A stretch of DNA of 64,000 bases from assembly GCF_030506325.1 (NCBI RefSeq), contig NZ_CP120683.1:6328501-6392500 (forward strand). Reading direction: 5' to 3'. The notes under the pieces were generated by a model. The model was not told the origin of the DNA. It worked only from the letters and a program-made list of their open reading frames with translations, and ran no database searches. The position numbers and the translations under genes were made by a program. Shown piece by piece: positions 38,136 to 46,500 of this stretch (positions are counted from its first letter, which is position 1; each line of letters starts with the position of its first letter). This DNA is from Tunicatimonas pelagia. GTDB lineage: Bacteria > Bacteroidota > Bacteroidia > Cytophagales > Cyclobacteriaceae.

Positions 38136-41100
38136 CTACCGAGAAGATGTATCCAGAATCAGTCTCGGAATACCAGCGTTTTCTACCGTCTCCTCAAAAG
38201 CCTGAATATCCGTTTGCAGTAGCTCGTTAAACTGCTGACGATATTGCGCTAGCTTCCCATTTAGATCATCGAAGCGTTCGTAGCAACCCTTCGTAGGGTA
38301 CGCATCTTGCGAATGCACAACGGTGTATAAATAGCTGTACTGATTATCCAATTTCACCGGATAATTAATTGGATCTTGCGAACTCTCGCTACGGGTTTGA
38401 ATTAATTCTTCTTCTAAAGCAGTAAGTTTTTCCGACAACTCTGCCGATTCATTACCGAGTTTGATCTGATACTCAGCCATTTTGCTTCGTTGAGCAATTT
38501 CATTAATCTGAGTACGAGCGCTACGAATAGTACGAATCAGATCGTGCACGGCAGTTAGTGTATCTCGCACCGCAACGGCTAAATCAAACTGGGCTTGTAA
38601 ATCCTCGGTAGTACTGGCCCAGCGCGGATCGGCCTTTAGCTCTAACGGCTGGGTGGCTTCTTTGCCATCGGCAATCAATTTTACCTGATAGGTTCCGGGT
38701 ACGGCCATTGGCCCTCCGGTGTAGCTGAGCGACATCACGGCTCCGTCGATGAGGTCCGGCTCAGGGTACTTCAGGTCCCACACAAACTTCTGTAGGCCAG
38801 CCTTAGCCGATAGTTCATCGTTTTCTTCCACACTAGAAAAAGAACAAACATCTTGACCTTGGCTATCTAAAACGGATAGGGTCAGGCTATCAGCATCGGC
38901 ATCCAGCGAATAATAGATAACCGTTCCCTTTGGTTTACTCTCTGGTACATTCTCGCCACGGTAGCCCCGAATTTGGGTTCGGTAGGCTCGGCTGGGTTTG
39001 AACAGATGGGCATCGGCCTGAGCCGTTTCGGAGCTCAGTTGGTGTAAGGGAGTCAGGTCATCTAGTATCCAGAACGAGCGTCCTTGGGTAGCTACTACCA
39101 AATCTTGTTGATGCACTTTCAAATCCGTAATTGGCGTGACAGGTAAGTTCAGTTGTAGCGGTTGCCAGTTGGTGCCATCGTTAAATGAAACATACATGCC
39201 AAATTCCGTTCCGGCGTACAGTAATCCGGCGCGGTCGGGGTCTTCCCGCACTACGCGCACAAAGTGATCATTTGGAATTCCATTTTCGCCATCTGTCAGT
39301 AATTTCCACGACTTACCATAGTCCTCGGTCAGATACACGTAAGGCTTAAAATTATTATCCCGGTATTTATACACCGAGGCGTAGGCTTTCCCGGCTTGGT
39401 GAGGCGACGGATCGATGGTGTTCACCGTGCCCTCCGTTGGCATATTCTTGGGAGTAACGTTTTCCCAGTTTTCACCGCCATCGCGGGAAATATGAATTAA
39501 ACCATCGTCACTTCCGGCCCAGAGTACTCCTGCTTCCAGAGGCGATTCTTCAAAAGCAAAAATGGTACAGTACAGTTCCACTCCCGTATTATCGTGCTGG
39601 ATAGGTCCTCCCGGAATGTTCAGGTACTTGTCGATATTTTGGGTCAGGTCAGGGCTGACCACCTCCCACGATTGTCCGCCGTCGATAGATTTATGCACGT
39701 AGTTGGAAGTGTAGTACAGCACTTCAGCATTATGCGGAGAAAATCGGATAGGTGCATTCCACTGAAAGCGATACTTCAGATCACGCCCTTCTACTCCGTC
39801 GTTTAACTCCGGGTACACTTCCACACTGCGGATGTGTCCTTGAGCCCGGTTGAGTTTGGTCATAATACCAATATAGTTTCCGGCGTACACCAAATCAGGG
39901 TTGTCGGGATGCACGGCAATATGTCCGCTTTCACCACCACCCACGGTGTACCAATCTTGTATTGGATCGATATTGGCGGTGCCCTGACTGGGTACCGAAA
40001 TAGTGGTGTTGTCTTGCTGAGCACCGTACACCCGGTAGGGAAACTGGTTATCCACTGAGACCCGGTAAAGCTCTGCTGTAGGCTGATTGTGCTGAGTAGA
40101 CCAAGTTTTGCCACCGTTAAACGAAATGTTAGCCCCACCATCGTTACTCTGAATCATGACTTTGGGGTCGTTCGGATTAATCCAAAGGTTGTGGTTATCG
40201 CCGTGGGGCACCGAAATCCGCTCAAAATTAGCTCCGTCGTTCAACGATTTGTAAAAACCAGTGTTCAGCACATAAACGGTGTGCTCTTGCTGTGGATCCG
40301 CGAACAGACGGGAGTAGTACCAGGCTCGCTGTCGGTACTCCCGCTTACGATTAATTCTATGCCAGCTATTTCCGGCATCTTCCGAAAGGTAAATTCCCCC
40401 TTTGTCTTCGTCCACATGCTCCATAATGGCCCAAACTCGTTGCGAGTTGACTGGAGATACTGTTACTCCTACTCGTCCGACTACGCCAGTGGGTAAACCA
40501 TTCTCTACTTTCTTCCAGGTATCGCCTCCGTCAGTAGATTTAAATAGGCCACTCCCTTTTCCGCCGTCAATTAGTGTCCAGGGTTTGCGTTCTACTTGCC
40601 AGGCTCCGGCGTATAAGACTCGAGGATTGGTAGGATCTAAAACCAGATCAACCACGCCGGTGCTATCGTTAATGTACAGTGCTTTTACCCAATTCTCTCC
40701 TCCGTCTTCACTACGGAATACTCCTCGTTCGGAGTTAGGGCCAAAAATATTGCCCAGGGCTGCTACATAAAGCAAATCGGGGTTGTTCGGGTGAATCTGA
40801 ATTTTTCCAAGCTGTCCGGCTTGCTCTAATCCGGTCTTCTTCCAAGTTTTACCGCCGTCAGTAGATTTATAAATGCCTCTACCAGCCGATACATTGCCCC
40901 GGGGTGGAGCTGAACCGGTACCTACGTAAATAACGTTGGGGTCAGACAATGAAACTTCAATAGAGCCGATGGAGCCAACATTGAGAAAGCCGTCGGAAAC
41001 GTTCTGCCAGGAGCCGCCACCATCTTCAGTTTTCCAAACGCCGCCCCCGGTAGTGCCCATAAAAAAAGTGAGCGGTTTACTCGGAATGCCCGCCACTGCA

Positions 41101-41249
41101 GTACAGCGTCCGCCCCGGAAAGGGCCAACCAGACGGTACTCCAACGCTTGTAAATCCGCTAAGTCGTACTGCGTAGGGTTGGGCTGCGCCTGAAGAGTTG
41201 GCGTGAATAAAATAAAGCAGCAAATAAGGTAGTAAGTAATTTGATTCAT
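38136..41249 (-). CDS. Secreted sortilin/VPS10-type BNR-repeat 'glycosyl hydrolase' protein
   Basis: The protein has 1037 residues with a signal peptide (cleavage near LQAQ, 22). Many Asp-box/BNR repeats are visible over about 45-720 (for example VWKTEDGGGSWQ, IYKSTDGGKTWKK, VFRSEDGGENW, MYVSFNDGTNWQ), forming ten-bladed propellers, followed by a beta-sandwich (about 770-880) and a helical C-terminus (about 880-1037). These proteins are often annotated as glycosyl hydrolases but a catalytic site is not evident. It probably acts on the cell surface or is secreted. Confidence 0.85.
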   Translation of the reverse strand: MNQITYYLICCFILFTPTLQAQPNPTQYDLADLQALEYRLVGPFRGGRCTAVAGIPSKPLTFFMGTTGGGVWKTEDGGGSWQNVSDGFLNVGSIGSIEVSLSDPNVIYVGTGSAPPRGNVSAGRGIYKSTDGGKTWKKTGLEQAGQLGKIQIHPNNPDLLYVAALGNIFGPNSERGVFRSEDGGENWVKALYINDSTGVVDLVLDPTNPRVLYAGAWQVERKPWTLIDGGKGSGLFKSTDGGDTWKKVENGLPTGVVGRVGVTVSPVNSQRVWAIMEHVDEDKGGIYLSEDAGNSWHRINRKREYRQRAWYYSRLFADPQQEHTVYVLNTGFYKSLNDGANFERISVPHGDNHNLWINPNDPKVMIQSNDGGANISFNGGKTWSTQHNQPTAELYRVSVDNQFPYRVYGAQQDNTTISVPSQGTANIDPIQDWYTVGGGESGHIAVHPDNPDLVYAGNYIGIMTKLNRAQGHIRSVEVYPELNDGVEGRDLKYRFQWNAPIRFSPHNAEVLYYTSNYVHKSIDGGQSWEVVSPDLTQNIDKYLNIPGGPIQHDNTGVELYCTIFAFEESPLEAGVLWAGSDDGLIHISRDGGENWENVTPKNMPTEGTVNTIDPSPHQAGKAYASVYKYRDNNFKPYVYLTEDYGKSWKLLTDGENGIPNDHFVRVVREDPDRAGLLYAGTEFGMYVSFNDGTNWQPLQLNLPVTPITDLKVHQQDLVVATQGRSFWILDDLTPLHQLSSETAQADAHLFKPSRAYRTQIRGYRGENVPESKPKGTVIYYSLDADADSLTLSVLDSQGQDVCSFSSVEENDELSAKAGLQKFVWDLKYPEPDLIDGAVMSLSYTGGPMAVPGTYQVKLIADGKEATQPLELKADPRWASTTEDLQAQFDLAVAVRDTLTAVHDLIRTIRSARTQINEIAQRSKMAEYQIKLGNESAELSEKLTALEEELIQTRSESSQDPINYPVKLDNQYSYLYTVVHSQDAYPTKGCYERFDDLNGKLAQYRQQFNELLQTDIQAFEETVENAGIPRLILDTSSR

Positions 41250-41349
41250 AAGTTAAGTTTTTACGGCTTACTAAATTACAACAGGCGGTCGGGAAATCCA
41301 TTGCCTACGTGAAATTTCCCGTACTTTTACCACTGAAATAGGTATTTCT

Positions 41350-42576
41350 ATGAAAGAAAATTCTCTACGCCTGGATTTTTACGATTATGACCTTCCGAAA
41401 GGGCGGATTGCTAAGCATCCTCTCGCTAAGCGTGATCAGTCTAAACTGCTGGTCTATCAGGCAGGCACTGTTGAGGATCGTCACTTTTACGATCTTCCCA
41501 TGCTACTTCCGGACAATAGCTGCCTCTGTTTCAACAATACCCAAGTGATTCCTGCTCGGCTATTTTTCCGCAAACCCGCTACCGAGCAGGGCGCGGGGGC
41601 TCTCATTGAAATTTTGCTGCTTCATCCGCTTGAACCAAGTTCTGTAATGAGTGAAGCCATGAGCACGCAGCATTCCGTAACTTGGGAGTGTATGGTTGGA
41701 AACCTGAAGAAATGGAAGTCGGCACAAGTGCTGGTACAAAAACTAATTATAGCTGACCAAGAAGTTACGCTAGAAGCTGAGTTAATCGATAGCAATCAGA
41801 AATTAGTACGACTTAATTGGAATGCAGGCATCTCCTTTGCCGAAGTAGTAGGAGCTGCTGGCAAAGTGCCTCTTCCTCCCTACCTAAATCGGAAAAATAC
41901 GGCGGAAGACCGGCAGCGGTATCAAACCGTATACGCCCAAAATCCAGGTGCGGTAGCAGCTCCTACTGCTGGGCTGCACTTTACGGATCAGGTATTGAAT
42001 CAACTAATGCAAAGAGGCATAAACTTCAACGAGCTGACGCTTCATGTAGGGGCTGGAACCTTTCAACCGATTAAGGAGAATGACATTAAGCAGCACAATA
42101 TGCATGCGGAGCAAATGGTAGTTACGCGAGAGAATGTTGAAAAATTACTTAACGCTGAACAAACTATTGTGGCGGTAGGAACTACTTCTATGCGTACATT
42201 AGAGAGCTTGTATTGGTACGGAGTTAAGCTCAGTAAGGAGCCGAGTGCTGATTTTCAGATTAGTAAGCTTTACCCTTACGAGGATGATACTCCGAAACAG
42301 CTTTCTCTGGCCGATTCTCTCCAAAATATTCTTAACCGAATAGATCGGTTAAAAACTGATACGCTGGTGGGAGAAACCGAAATTTTTATTTTCCCGGGTT
42401 ATCAGTTCCGTCTCTGCCAAGGGCTGATTACAAACTTTCATCTGCCAAAATCGACACTGATTCTGCTGATTGCAGCATTTGTAGGCGAAGACTGGCGAAA
42501 AATTTACCAACATGCCTTGGGTAATGAATACCGCTTTCTTAGCTACGGTGATTCTTCACTGTTGCTGCGGAGATAG
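41350..42576 (+). CDS. queA: S-adenosylmethionine:tRNA ribosyltransferase-isomerase
   Basis: The protein has 408 residues, longer than the usual 340-350 owing to insertions seen in Bacteroidota. Landmarks are the N-terminal LPKGRIAKHPLAKRDQSKLL, the AAPTAGLHFT motif in the middle, VGAGTFQPI, and GLITNFHLPKSTLILLIAAF near the end. It adds the epoxycyclopentane ring to queuosine precursor at position 34 of tRNA. It is divergent from the sortilin-like gene with about 100 bp between starts. Confidence 0.94.
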   Translation: MKENSLRLDFYDYDLPKGRIAKHPLAKRDQSKLLVYQAGTVEDRHFYDLPMLLPDNSCLCFNNTQVIPARLFFRKPATEQGAGALIEILLLHPLEPSSVMSEAMSTQHSVTWECMVGNLKKWKSAQVLVQKLIIADQEVTLEAELIDSNQKLVRLNWNAGISFAEVVGAAGKVPLPPYLNRKNTAEDRQRYQTVYAQNPGAVAAPTAGLHFTDQVLNQLMQRGINFNELTLHVGAGTFQPIKENDIKQHNMHAEQMVVTRENVEKLLNAEQTIVAVGTTSMRTLESLYWYGVKLSKEPSADFQISKLYPYEDDTPKQLSLADSLQNILNRIDRLKTDTLVGETEIFIFPGYQFRLCQGLITNFHLPKSTLILLIAAFVGEDWRKIYQHALGNEYRFLSYGDSSLLLRR

Positions 42577-42699
42577 TGTTTAGGTGCGAGGTATTGTAGT
42601 ACTTGTTGTTATAGTGTGGAGCACTATGGTGTTTGAACCGTTGTGGAATGATGGTTACAATTATTGATGAATACTCAGACATCAGAACATTCTAACACA

Positions 42700-43302
42700 T
42701 TATCTTTGACTCAACAGAGACTGCTCCTCCAGACTCCGAAGTCGGTTGTAGTAAGACACCATTAGATACATGCTCAAGTCGTTATTTAGGTTACGAAGTT
42801 TATTGAGCTTACGAAATTCTTGCATTTTTTCCTCGTAATCAACCATAAGGGGTAATACCTGCCGACGGAAATTACGAATTCGTTCTACCTTTCCATTTTC
42901 TACGTAATACCATTCTTCTACGGCGTATTCGTCATCAGCATCGAAAATATCGTACTCGAATACTCGTCGTAGTAGCGTTATCGAGCCATCACTCACTACT
43001 TGAAACAGTTTCTTCTCCATACGATCAAAGAATCGGTTGGAACGATAATCAAAAGAGCGAAAAGTGCGTTGGCGATCGCATTCGTCAATGGTGGTAATCT
43101 CCTCAATCATGGAAGCATGGTAGGTAAGTTGCCGTTCGTCGAGGGTTGTTACAATAGCTGAGTTGATAAATGAGTTAATGTCAACCACACCATCTACCTG
43201 ACTTTGATTATTCAGCTTAAGATTTCCCGGAAGGGGTGCTTGGGCGTGTAGGAAGCTAGTTATTGTAAATAAAAATCCGATTAGTAATGTATATTTTCTC
43301 AT
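42700..43302 (-). CDS. Secreted hypothetical protein
   Basis: The protein has 200 residues with a signal peptide ending near LHAQ (20). The mature part has a beta-rich first half (LDERQLTYHASMIEEITTIDE, RTFRSFDYRSNRFFDRMEKKLF) and a helical, Arg-rich C-terminus. No family is recognised, but similar short secreted proteins are common in Cytophagales. No neighbour suggests a role. Confidence 0.6.
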   Translation of the reverse strand: MRKYTLLIGFLFTITSFLHAQAPLPGNLKLNNQSQVDGVVDINSFINSAIVTTLDERQLTYHASMIEEITTIDECDRQRTFRSFDYRSNRFFDRMEKKLFQVVSDGSITLLRRVFEYDIFDADDEYAVEEWYYVENGKVERIRNFRRQVLPLMVDYEEKMQEFRKLNKLRNLNNDLSMYLMVSYYNRLRSLEEQSLLSQR

Positions 43303-43534
43303 AGTTAGATCGGTTTAGGTATAAATCTTACATGCGTACTTATTTACAATAATATGAATATTTTTTTATATAATTATAAATATCTACTAAAAAAGTGGAA
43401 AAATGATGTATTTTAGCGGAAAAACGCGGAATTTTGAAGACATACCTCTGTTAGACTAGCCATTTGTGATATTTTCAGTAGGTAAAGAATAGTAAAAAAA
43501 TGTATTTCTTACATTAAACAATACTCTGATTTTT

Positions 43535-43592
43535 AGTCCACAGTCCACAGTCCACAGTCCACAGTCCACAGTCCACAGTCCACAGTCCACAG
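43535..43592 (+). repeat. Heptamer tandem array, about 8 copies of AGTCCAC
   Basis: Perfect AGTCCAC units run for 58 bp (8 full units plus 2 bases) with no variation. The equivalent part of repeat copy 1 reads like diverged single units (GGACTGTTGACTATTGACC), so the array probably grew by slippage in this copy. Confidence 0.9.
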
Positions 43593-43820
43593 ATGATAGT
43601 CTACGGGCATTGAGTTACAGGCGGCTGTCGCACGAGTTAGAAAGTTAAAGTATTCAGGTGTTAAAGTGTTATGGTGTTAGCGTAGTTTGATGTACGGGGG
43701 TTAGCTGTACCCATTGCTCCTTGTCTACTGCACAGTGTCCCACGCCAATTCATCAGCTGGTTGGTTCCTTCAATGATCGATTTTAAATTCCGGTCTCCGG
43801 TCTCCATTATTTATTGTTCA
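43535..43820 (-). repeat. Dispersed non-coding repeat, copy 2 (inverted relative to 32452-32750)
   Basis: It matches copy 1 in reverse complement over most of its length, with differences of a few percent and small indels. Its 5' side on the + strand is expanded into the heptamer array at 43535-43592. It lies between the - strand secreted protein gene and the truncated tRNA; the remaining gap (43303-43534) shows only AT-rich promoter-like sequence. Confidence 0.8.
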
Positions 43821-43897
43821 TTGATAGACTCTTTACAAATAATTTGTACACCTTCTGTAGATTTGATAGATTTGCGATTCTATTCGCGCAAAGCGAA

Positions 43898-43940
43898 GGG
43901 CCCTTAGCTCAGTTGGTTAGAGCACCTGACTCATAATCAG
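43898..43940 (+). pseudogene. Truncated tRNA-Ile(CAU) copy: acceptor 5' strand, D arm and anticodon arm only
   Basis: These 43 nt equal the spliced 5' exon plus the first 6 nt of the 3' exon of the downstream tRNA gene, with the anticodon loop CTCATAA uninterrupted. After position 43940 the sequence departs; no T arm or 3' acceptor strand follows. It cannot make a tRNA. It represents an intron-free allele or a recombination relic. Confidence 0.85.
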
Positions 43941-44054
43941 TAAACTTTGGGTTCATAAATAGCTGAAAGTCAAAGGATTAGATGCTTTCGTTCTTTAAAA
44001 TATTGATAGTTTGAACACTTTTTGAACACTTTTGTGTTCTAATTTAGTGTTTTT

Positions 44055-44388
44055 GGGCCCTTAGCTCAGTTGGTTAGAGCACCTGACTCATTAAATATGG
44101 TGACTTTCCGGAGTAATCCAGATAGCAAACCGGGTGAATTCAGGGAACCCTACGTTCCGATCACTAATCGGAGTATGGCAATCCTGAGCCAAGTCCAGTG
44201 AATAGATATAAGAGTAGCTGGAAAGGTGCAGAGACTAGAGTGTGAGGAATCTTACCGATAATCACTCCATGAGCGCCCGGCACCCCACTCCTGAAAATTG
44301 AGGAAGGGTGATGAGATAGTCCACCCCCGTAAAGGAAACTTTCGGAAGGGGAATCAGGTGGTCGCTGGTTCGAGCCCAGCAGGGCCCA
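44055..44388 (+). tRNA. tRNA-Ile(CAU) with group I intron in the anticodon loop
   Basis: Exon 1 is 44055-44091 and exon 2 is 44352-44388. The joined 74-nt tRNA has a 7-bp acceptor (GGGCCCT/AGGGCCC, discriminator A), D arm GCTC/GAGC, anticodon stem CCTGA/TCAGG with loop CTCATAA, and T arm GCTGG/CCAGC. Anticodon CAT plus the variable loop TGGTC and T stem resemble E. coli tRNA-Ile2, whose C34 is changed to lysidine by TilS; elongator Met is less likely. CCA is not encoded. The 3' end is followed by a terminator. Confidence 0.9.
44092..44351 (+). ncRNA. Group I self-splicing intron (IC3-like), 260 nt
   Basis: It starts directly after the anticodon T (UCAU-3' of exon 1) and ends with G44351. The internal guide GTGA near 44099 pairs with TCAT, giving the U-G splice-site pair. 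Core elements match the Azoarcus/cyanobacterial tRNA introns: GTATGGCAATCCTGAGCCAAG (P, Q part of P3-P4, near 44173), AAGGTGCAGAGACTAGA (R/P7, near 44223) and GATGAGATAGTCC (S, near 44310). No homing endonuclease ORF is inside. It should self-splice after guanosine attack. Confidence 0.88.
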
Positions 44389-44395
44389 CTTCTAT

Positions 44396-44428
44396 AAACC
44401 CCTGTAAATTATCGATTTACAGGGGTTT
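44396..44428 (+). terminator. Rho-independent terminator after the tRNA gene
   Basis: AAACCCCTGTAAAT (44396-44409) pairs perfectly with ATTTACAGGGGTTT (44415-44428) around TATCG, followed by CATTTTT. The stem is 14 bp and lies 7 nt after the tRNA discriminator base. Confidence 0.85.
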
Positions 44429-44578
44429 CATTTTTGCACTAATCCTCTTTTTACCACCTCTTCGAGTGCTGAACACTTTTCGTAGTCTAGAATGATTTAT
44501 TATGAACTCAAACTAACTAACCTTCGTAAACCAGCTTATTCTCGCACTACATCTCTAATTCATTATCCCGCTCTTGCT

Positions 44579-45517
44579 TCAGTAACGCGACTCCTTGAAG
44601 CGCTGGCTGGTCTGGTTAGGGCTAGCCGGGTGGATACTTTGTATTGACTGATTTTCATTATGATGAAGCTCAGGCAAGGATATTGAGTTACTCGAGCGGG
44701 ATACGCCAAAAGTGCCTTTATTAGGCTGATCCATTTCCATTGCCTGTTTTTTAGCTTGGCTAAATTCATTAAGGTGTTCTTCCACCCGGCCAATAGTCAT
44801 CATAACGCTGTGGCCCCGCTGGCGGTTGGGCATCATGAAGATCCCCTGATCGGCTTCCCGCCGGATCGTTTCTTTTCCTGCCTCGGAGAGAAAGTCCCGC
44901 TTGGCAATGTAGCGTTCGTTCTCCTGTCGGAAGGCTTCTTTAGTTTGTAAAAAATCTTCTTTCATTTCGTTGAGGCCCGTTCGGGTGTGCTTTTCTAGCT
45001 CCGCCATTGTCGTAGTGGAAGGATGCTGCCGATGATGATCCAAGCCCTCATCCAGTCGCCGCTCTAACGGTGTTATTGCAGTCTCTGGCTGACTATACAC
45101 TCGCTTGTCCCGTAGGTAGTGAGATACCTCATGAGCGGCATTGACGAGTGGCTGACTGTTTCCCTTCAGGTATTCTTTGCCCTGATGCGACAGCGTAGGC
45201 ATAGGATAACCCTGATCTTTTTGTTGAACTTTCCATAGCGTATTTTCCAGCCGCTCTTGAATCTCAATATTACGATTCAGGGCGAGGTGTCGCCCCTGTC
45301 GCTCTTCCGAAAGAGTATTGAGTTCTTTCAGGGCAACATTGACCATGCGACTGTGGGCCAACGCATCTTTTGGATATAGTACCGAGCGATGCAGGGCCCG
45401 TTCGTACTCCTGGGCCAAGTCCGGATAGCCATAACCCCGCAGGGCTTCGGCCGCCTGATTGCCTACCGATTGCAGCTCCTTTTCAGAAACGGCATTGCCC
45501 GTTTTCTCTTGTTCCAT
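44579..45517 (-). CDS. Hypothetical helical protein of the accessory region
   Basis: The protein has 312 residues with no signal peptide or membrane segment. It is rich in Glu, Gln, Arg and His with long helices (for example 'LEKHTRTGLNEMKEDFLQTKEAF') and a Ser/Asn/Gln-rich tail (about 270-312). The style resembles cargo proteins of Bacteroidota plasmids or conjugative elements, but no relaxase or other motif is seen. It is upstream of no obvious partner; the bPH-domain gene lies 30 bp before it on the same strand. Confidence 0.5.
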   Translation of the reverse strand: MEQEKTGNAVSEKELQSVGNQAAEALRGYGYPDLAQEYERALHRSVLYPKDALAHSRMVNVALKELNTLSEERQGRHLALNRNIEIQERLENTLWKVQQKDQGYPMPTLSHQGKEYLKGNSQPLVNAAHEVSHYLRDKRVYSQPETAITPLERRLDEGLDHHRQHPSTTTMAELEKHTRTGLNEMKEDFLQTKEAFRQENERYIAKRDFLSEAGKETIRREADQGIFMMPNRQRGHSVMMTIGRVEEHLNEFSQAKKQAMEMDQPNKGTFGVSRSSNSISLPELHHNENQSIQSIHPASPNQTSQRFKESRY

Positions 45518-45547
45518 CGTCTAAAAAGTTAGTAGTGAATAAAAAAG

Positions 45548-45946
45548 TTAATCAATCTCCCGCACTCCCTTCTGAGTTCGCAGCAGTTCTACCTGAGTGC
45601 GAATGAGTTCTTTGACCCGGCCGGCGTTTCGGATACCGTGTAGTTCCAGTTCAGGATGCGTTTTGTCCGAAGTAAGCAGGTAGATATTGGCGATCCCTAG
45701 TCCGCGGTAGAGCCAGGGAGTCGCTACCGAATAATCCTTCACCCGGTAAAGTTCTACTTCATCCTGCTGTCGGTGCAGTATTCCGGTGGACATAATCAAC
45801 CGGTCTGGGGTGAGTGTATACTGCGTCGTTCGGGTTCGCAGGTATTGCCATAATGCCCACGGAAGGGGTAGTACCAGCACACAAGACAGGTAGAGTAGTA
45901 GATGCTGAAGCTGGGAAGGTTGGTCGTGCCAGAGAATGGGTTGCAT
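45548..45946 (-). CDS. PH-domain (bPH2/YdbT-type) membrane protein
   Basis: The start is ATG 45946 (132 residues). A hydrophobic segment (about 16-36, LLLYLSCVLVLPLPWALW) anchors the protein; then a bacterial PH-like domain follows with 'TQYTLTPDRLIMSTGILHRQQDEVELYRVKDYSV' style strands and 'LYRGLGIANIYLLTSD'. Such domains bind protein partners or lipids in stress and envelope systems. It sits between broken genes of the accessory region. Confidence 0.75.
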   Translation of the reverse strand: MQPILWHDQPSQLQHLLLYLSCVLVLPLPWALWQYLRTRTTQYTLTPDRLIMSTGILHRQQDEVELYRVKDYSVATPWLYRGLGIANIYLLTSDKTHPELELHGIRNAGRVKELIRTQVELLRTQKGVREID

Positions 45947-45956
45947 GGTGCTAAGG

Positions 45957-46482
45957 TTAAGGAATACGCTGAAAACGAAGAGCAACTTGATATTCGGTGC
46001 TATCACGCACTTTACGAACCTGCACTTGCCAAATCTGATCATTCAGAATATCTACCCGCCAGTTTTCGGTATGATAGGAAGCATTTAGCTCATAGCCGTA
46101 GAGCATTTGGTGACTGGTATCAAACAAGTCTACCGAAAAAATATCGTGGGTATCATTCAACTTCCATCCTGCGATATGGTGATGGTAGGCTAAGTCATTT
46201 GTCTGGCAGACGAGCGAATTTTCCTCCGCGTGTAATTCCCCTACGGTACCGGGAGCTTCAGTGATGAATACGTTATCCCGCACACAATCCGGAAGATTAA
46301 CGTACCAGTCCTGCGTTAGGCTACTATCTGTCGAAGTAGCCGTCACCGCCACCACCTGCCATCGCTGCTGGTGTAGTAGGATTTTTAAACGATCTTCCAG
46401 GCGGGCTTCTTCGTCGGACTGACAAGCGTTTAACTAGGAACAGCAGTCCTAATAGGCGAAGAAGTTTACAAATATTTTGCAT
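45957..46482 (-). pseudogene. Frameshifted lipoprotein gene
   Basis: ATG 46482 opens a signal peptide (MQNICKLLRLLGLLFL), and the rest continues in the next frame as LNACQSDEEARLEDRLKILL to stop 45957. Removing one base at the CTAG (46434-46437) rejoins them into a normal lipobox FLLNAC. The 132-residue 3' part alone could start from an internal GTG without a signal. So a single-base change has broken an exported lipoprotein of unknown function. Confidence 0.65.
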
Positions 46483-46500
46483 CGTGATGAGGTTTAATGG

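Noticed and set aside
43535-43592. CRISPR-like array
   Set aside because: The units are 7 bp with no spacers, so this is a simple tandem repeat.
43898-43970. A complete functional tRNA gene at the first tRNA copy
   Set aside because: There is no T arm or 3' acceptor strand after 43940.
44055-44388. tRNA-Met (elongator) for the CAU anticodon
   Set aside because: The variable region and T stem, and the intron site, match tRNA-Ile2 better than tRNA-Met. Not fully excluded.
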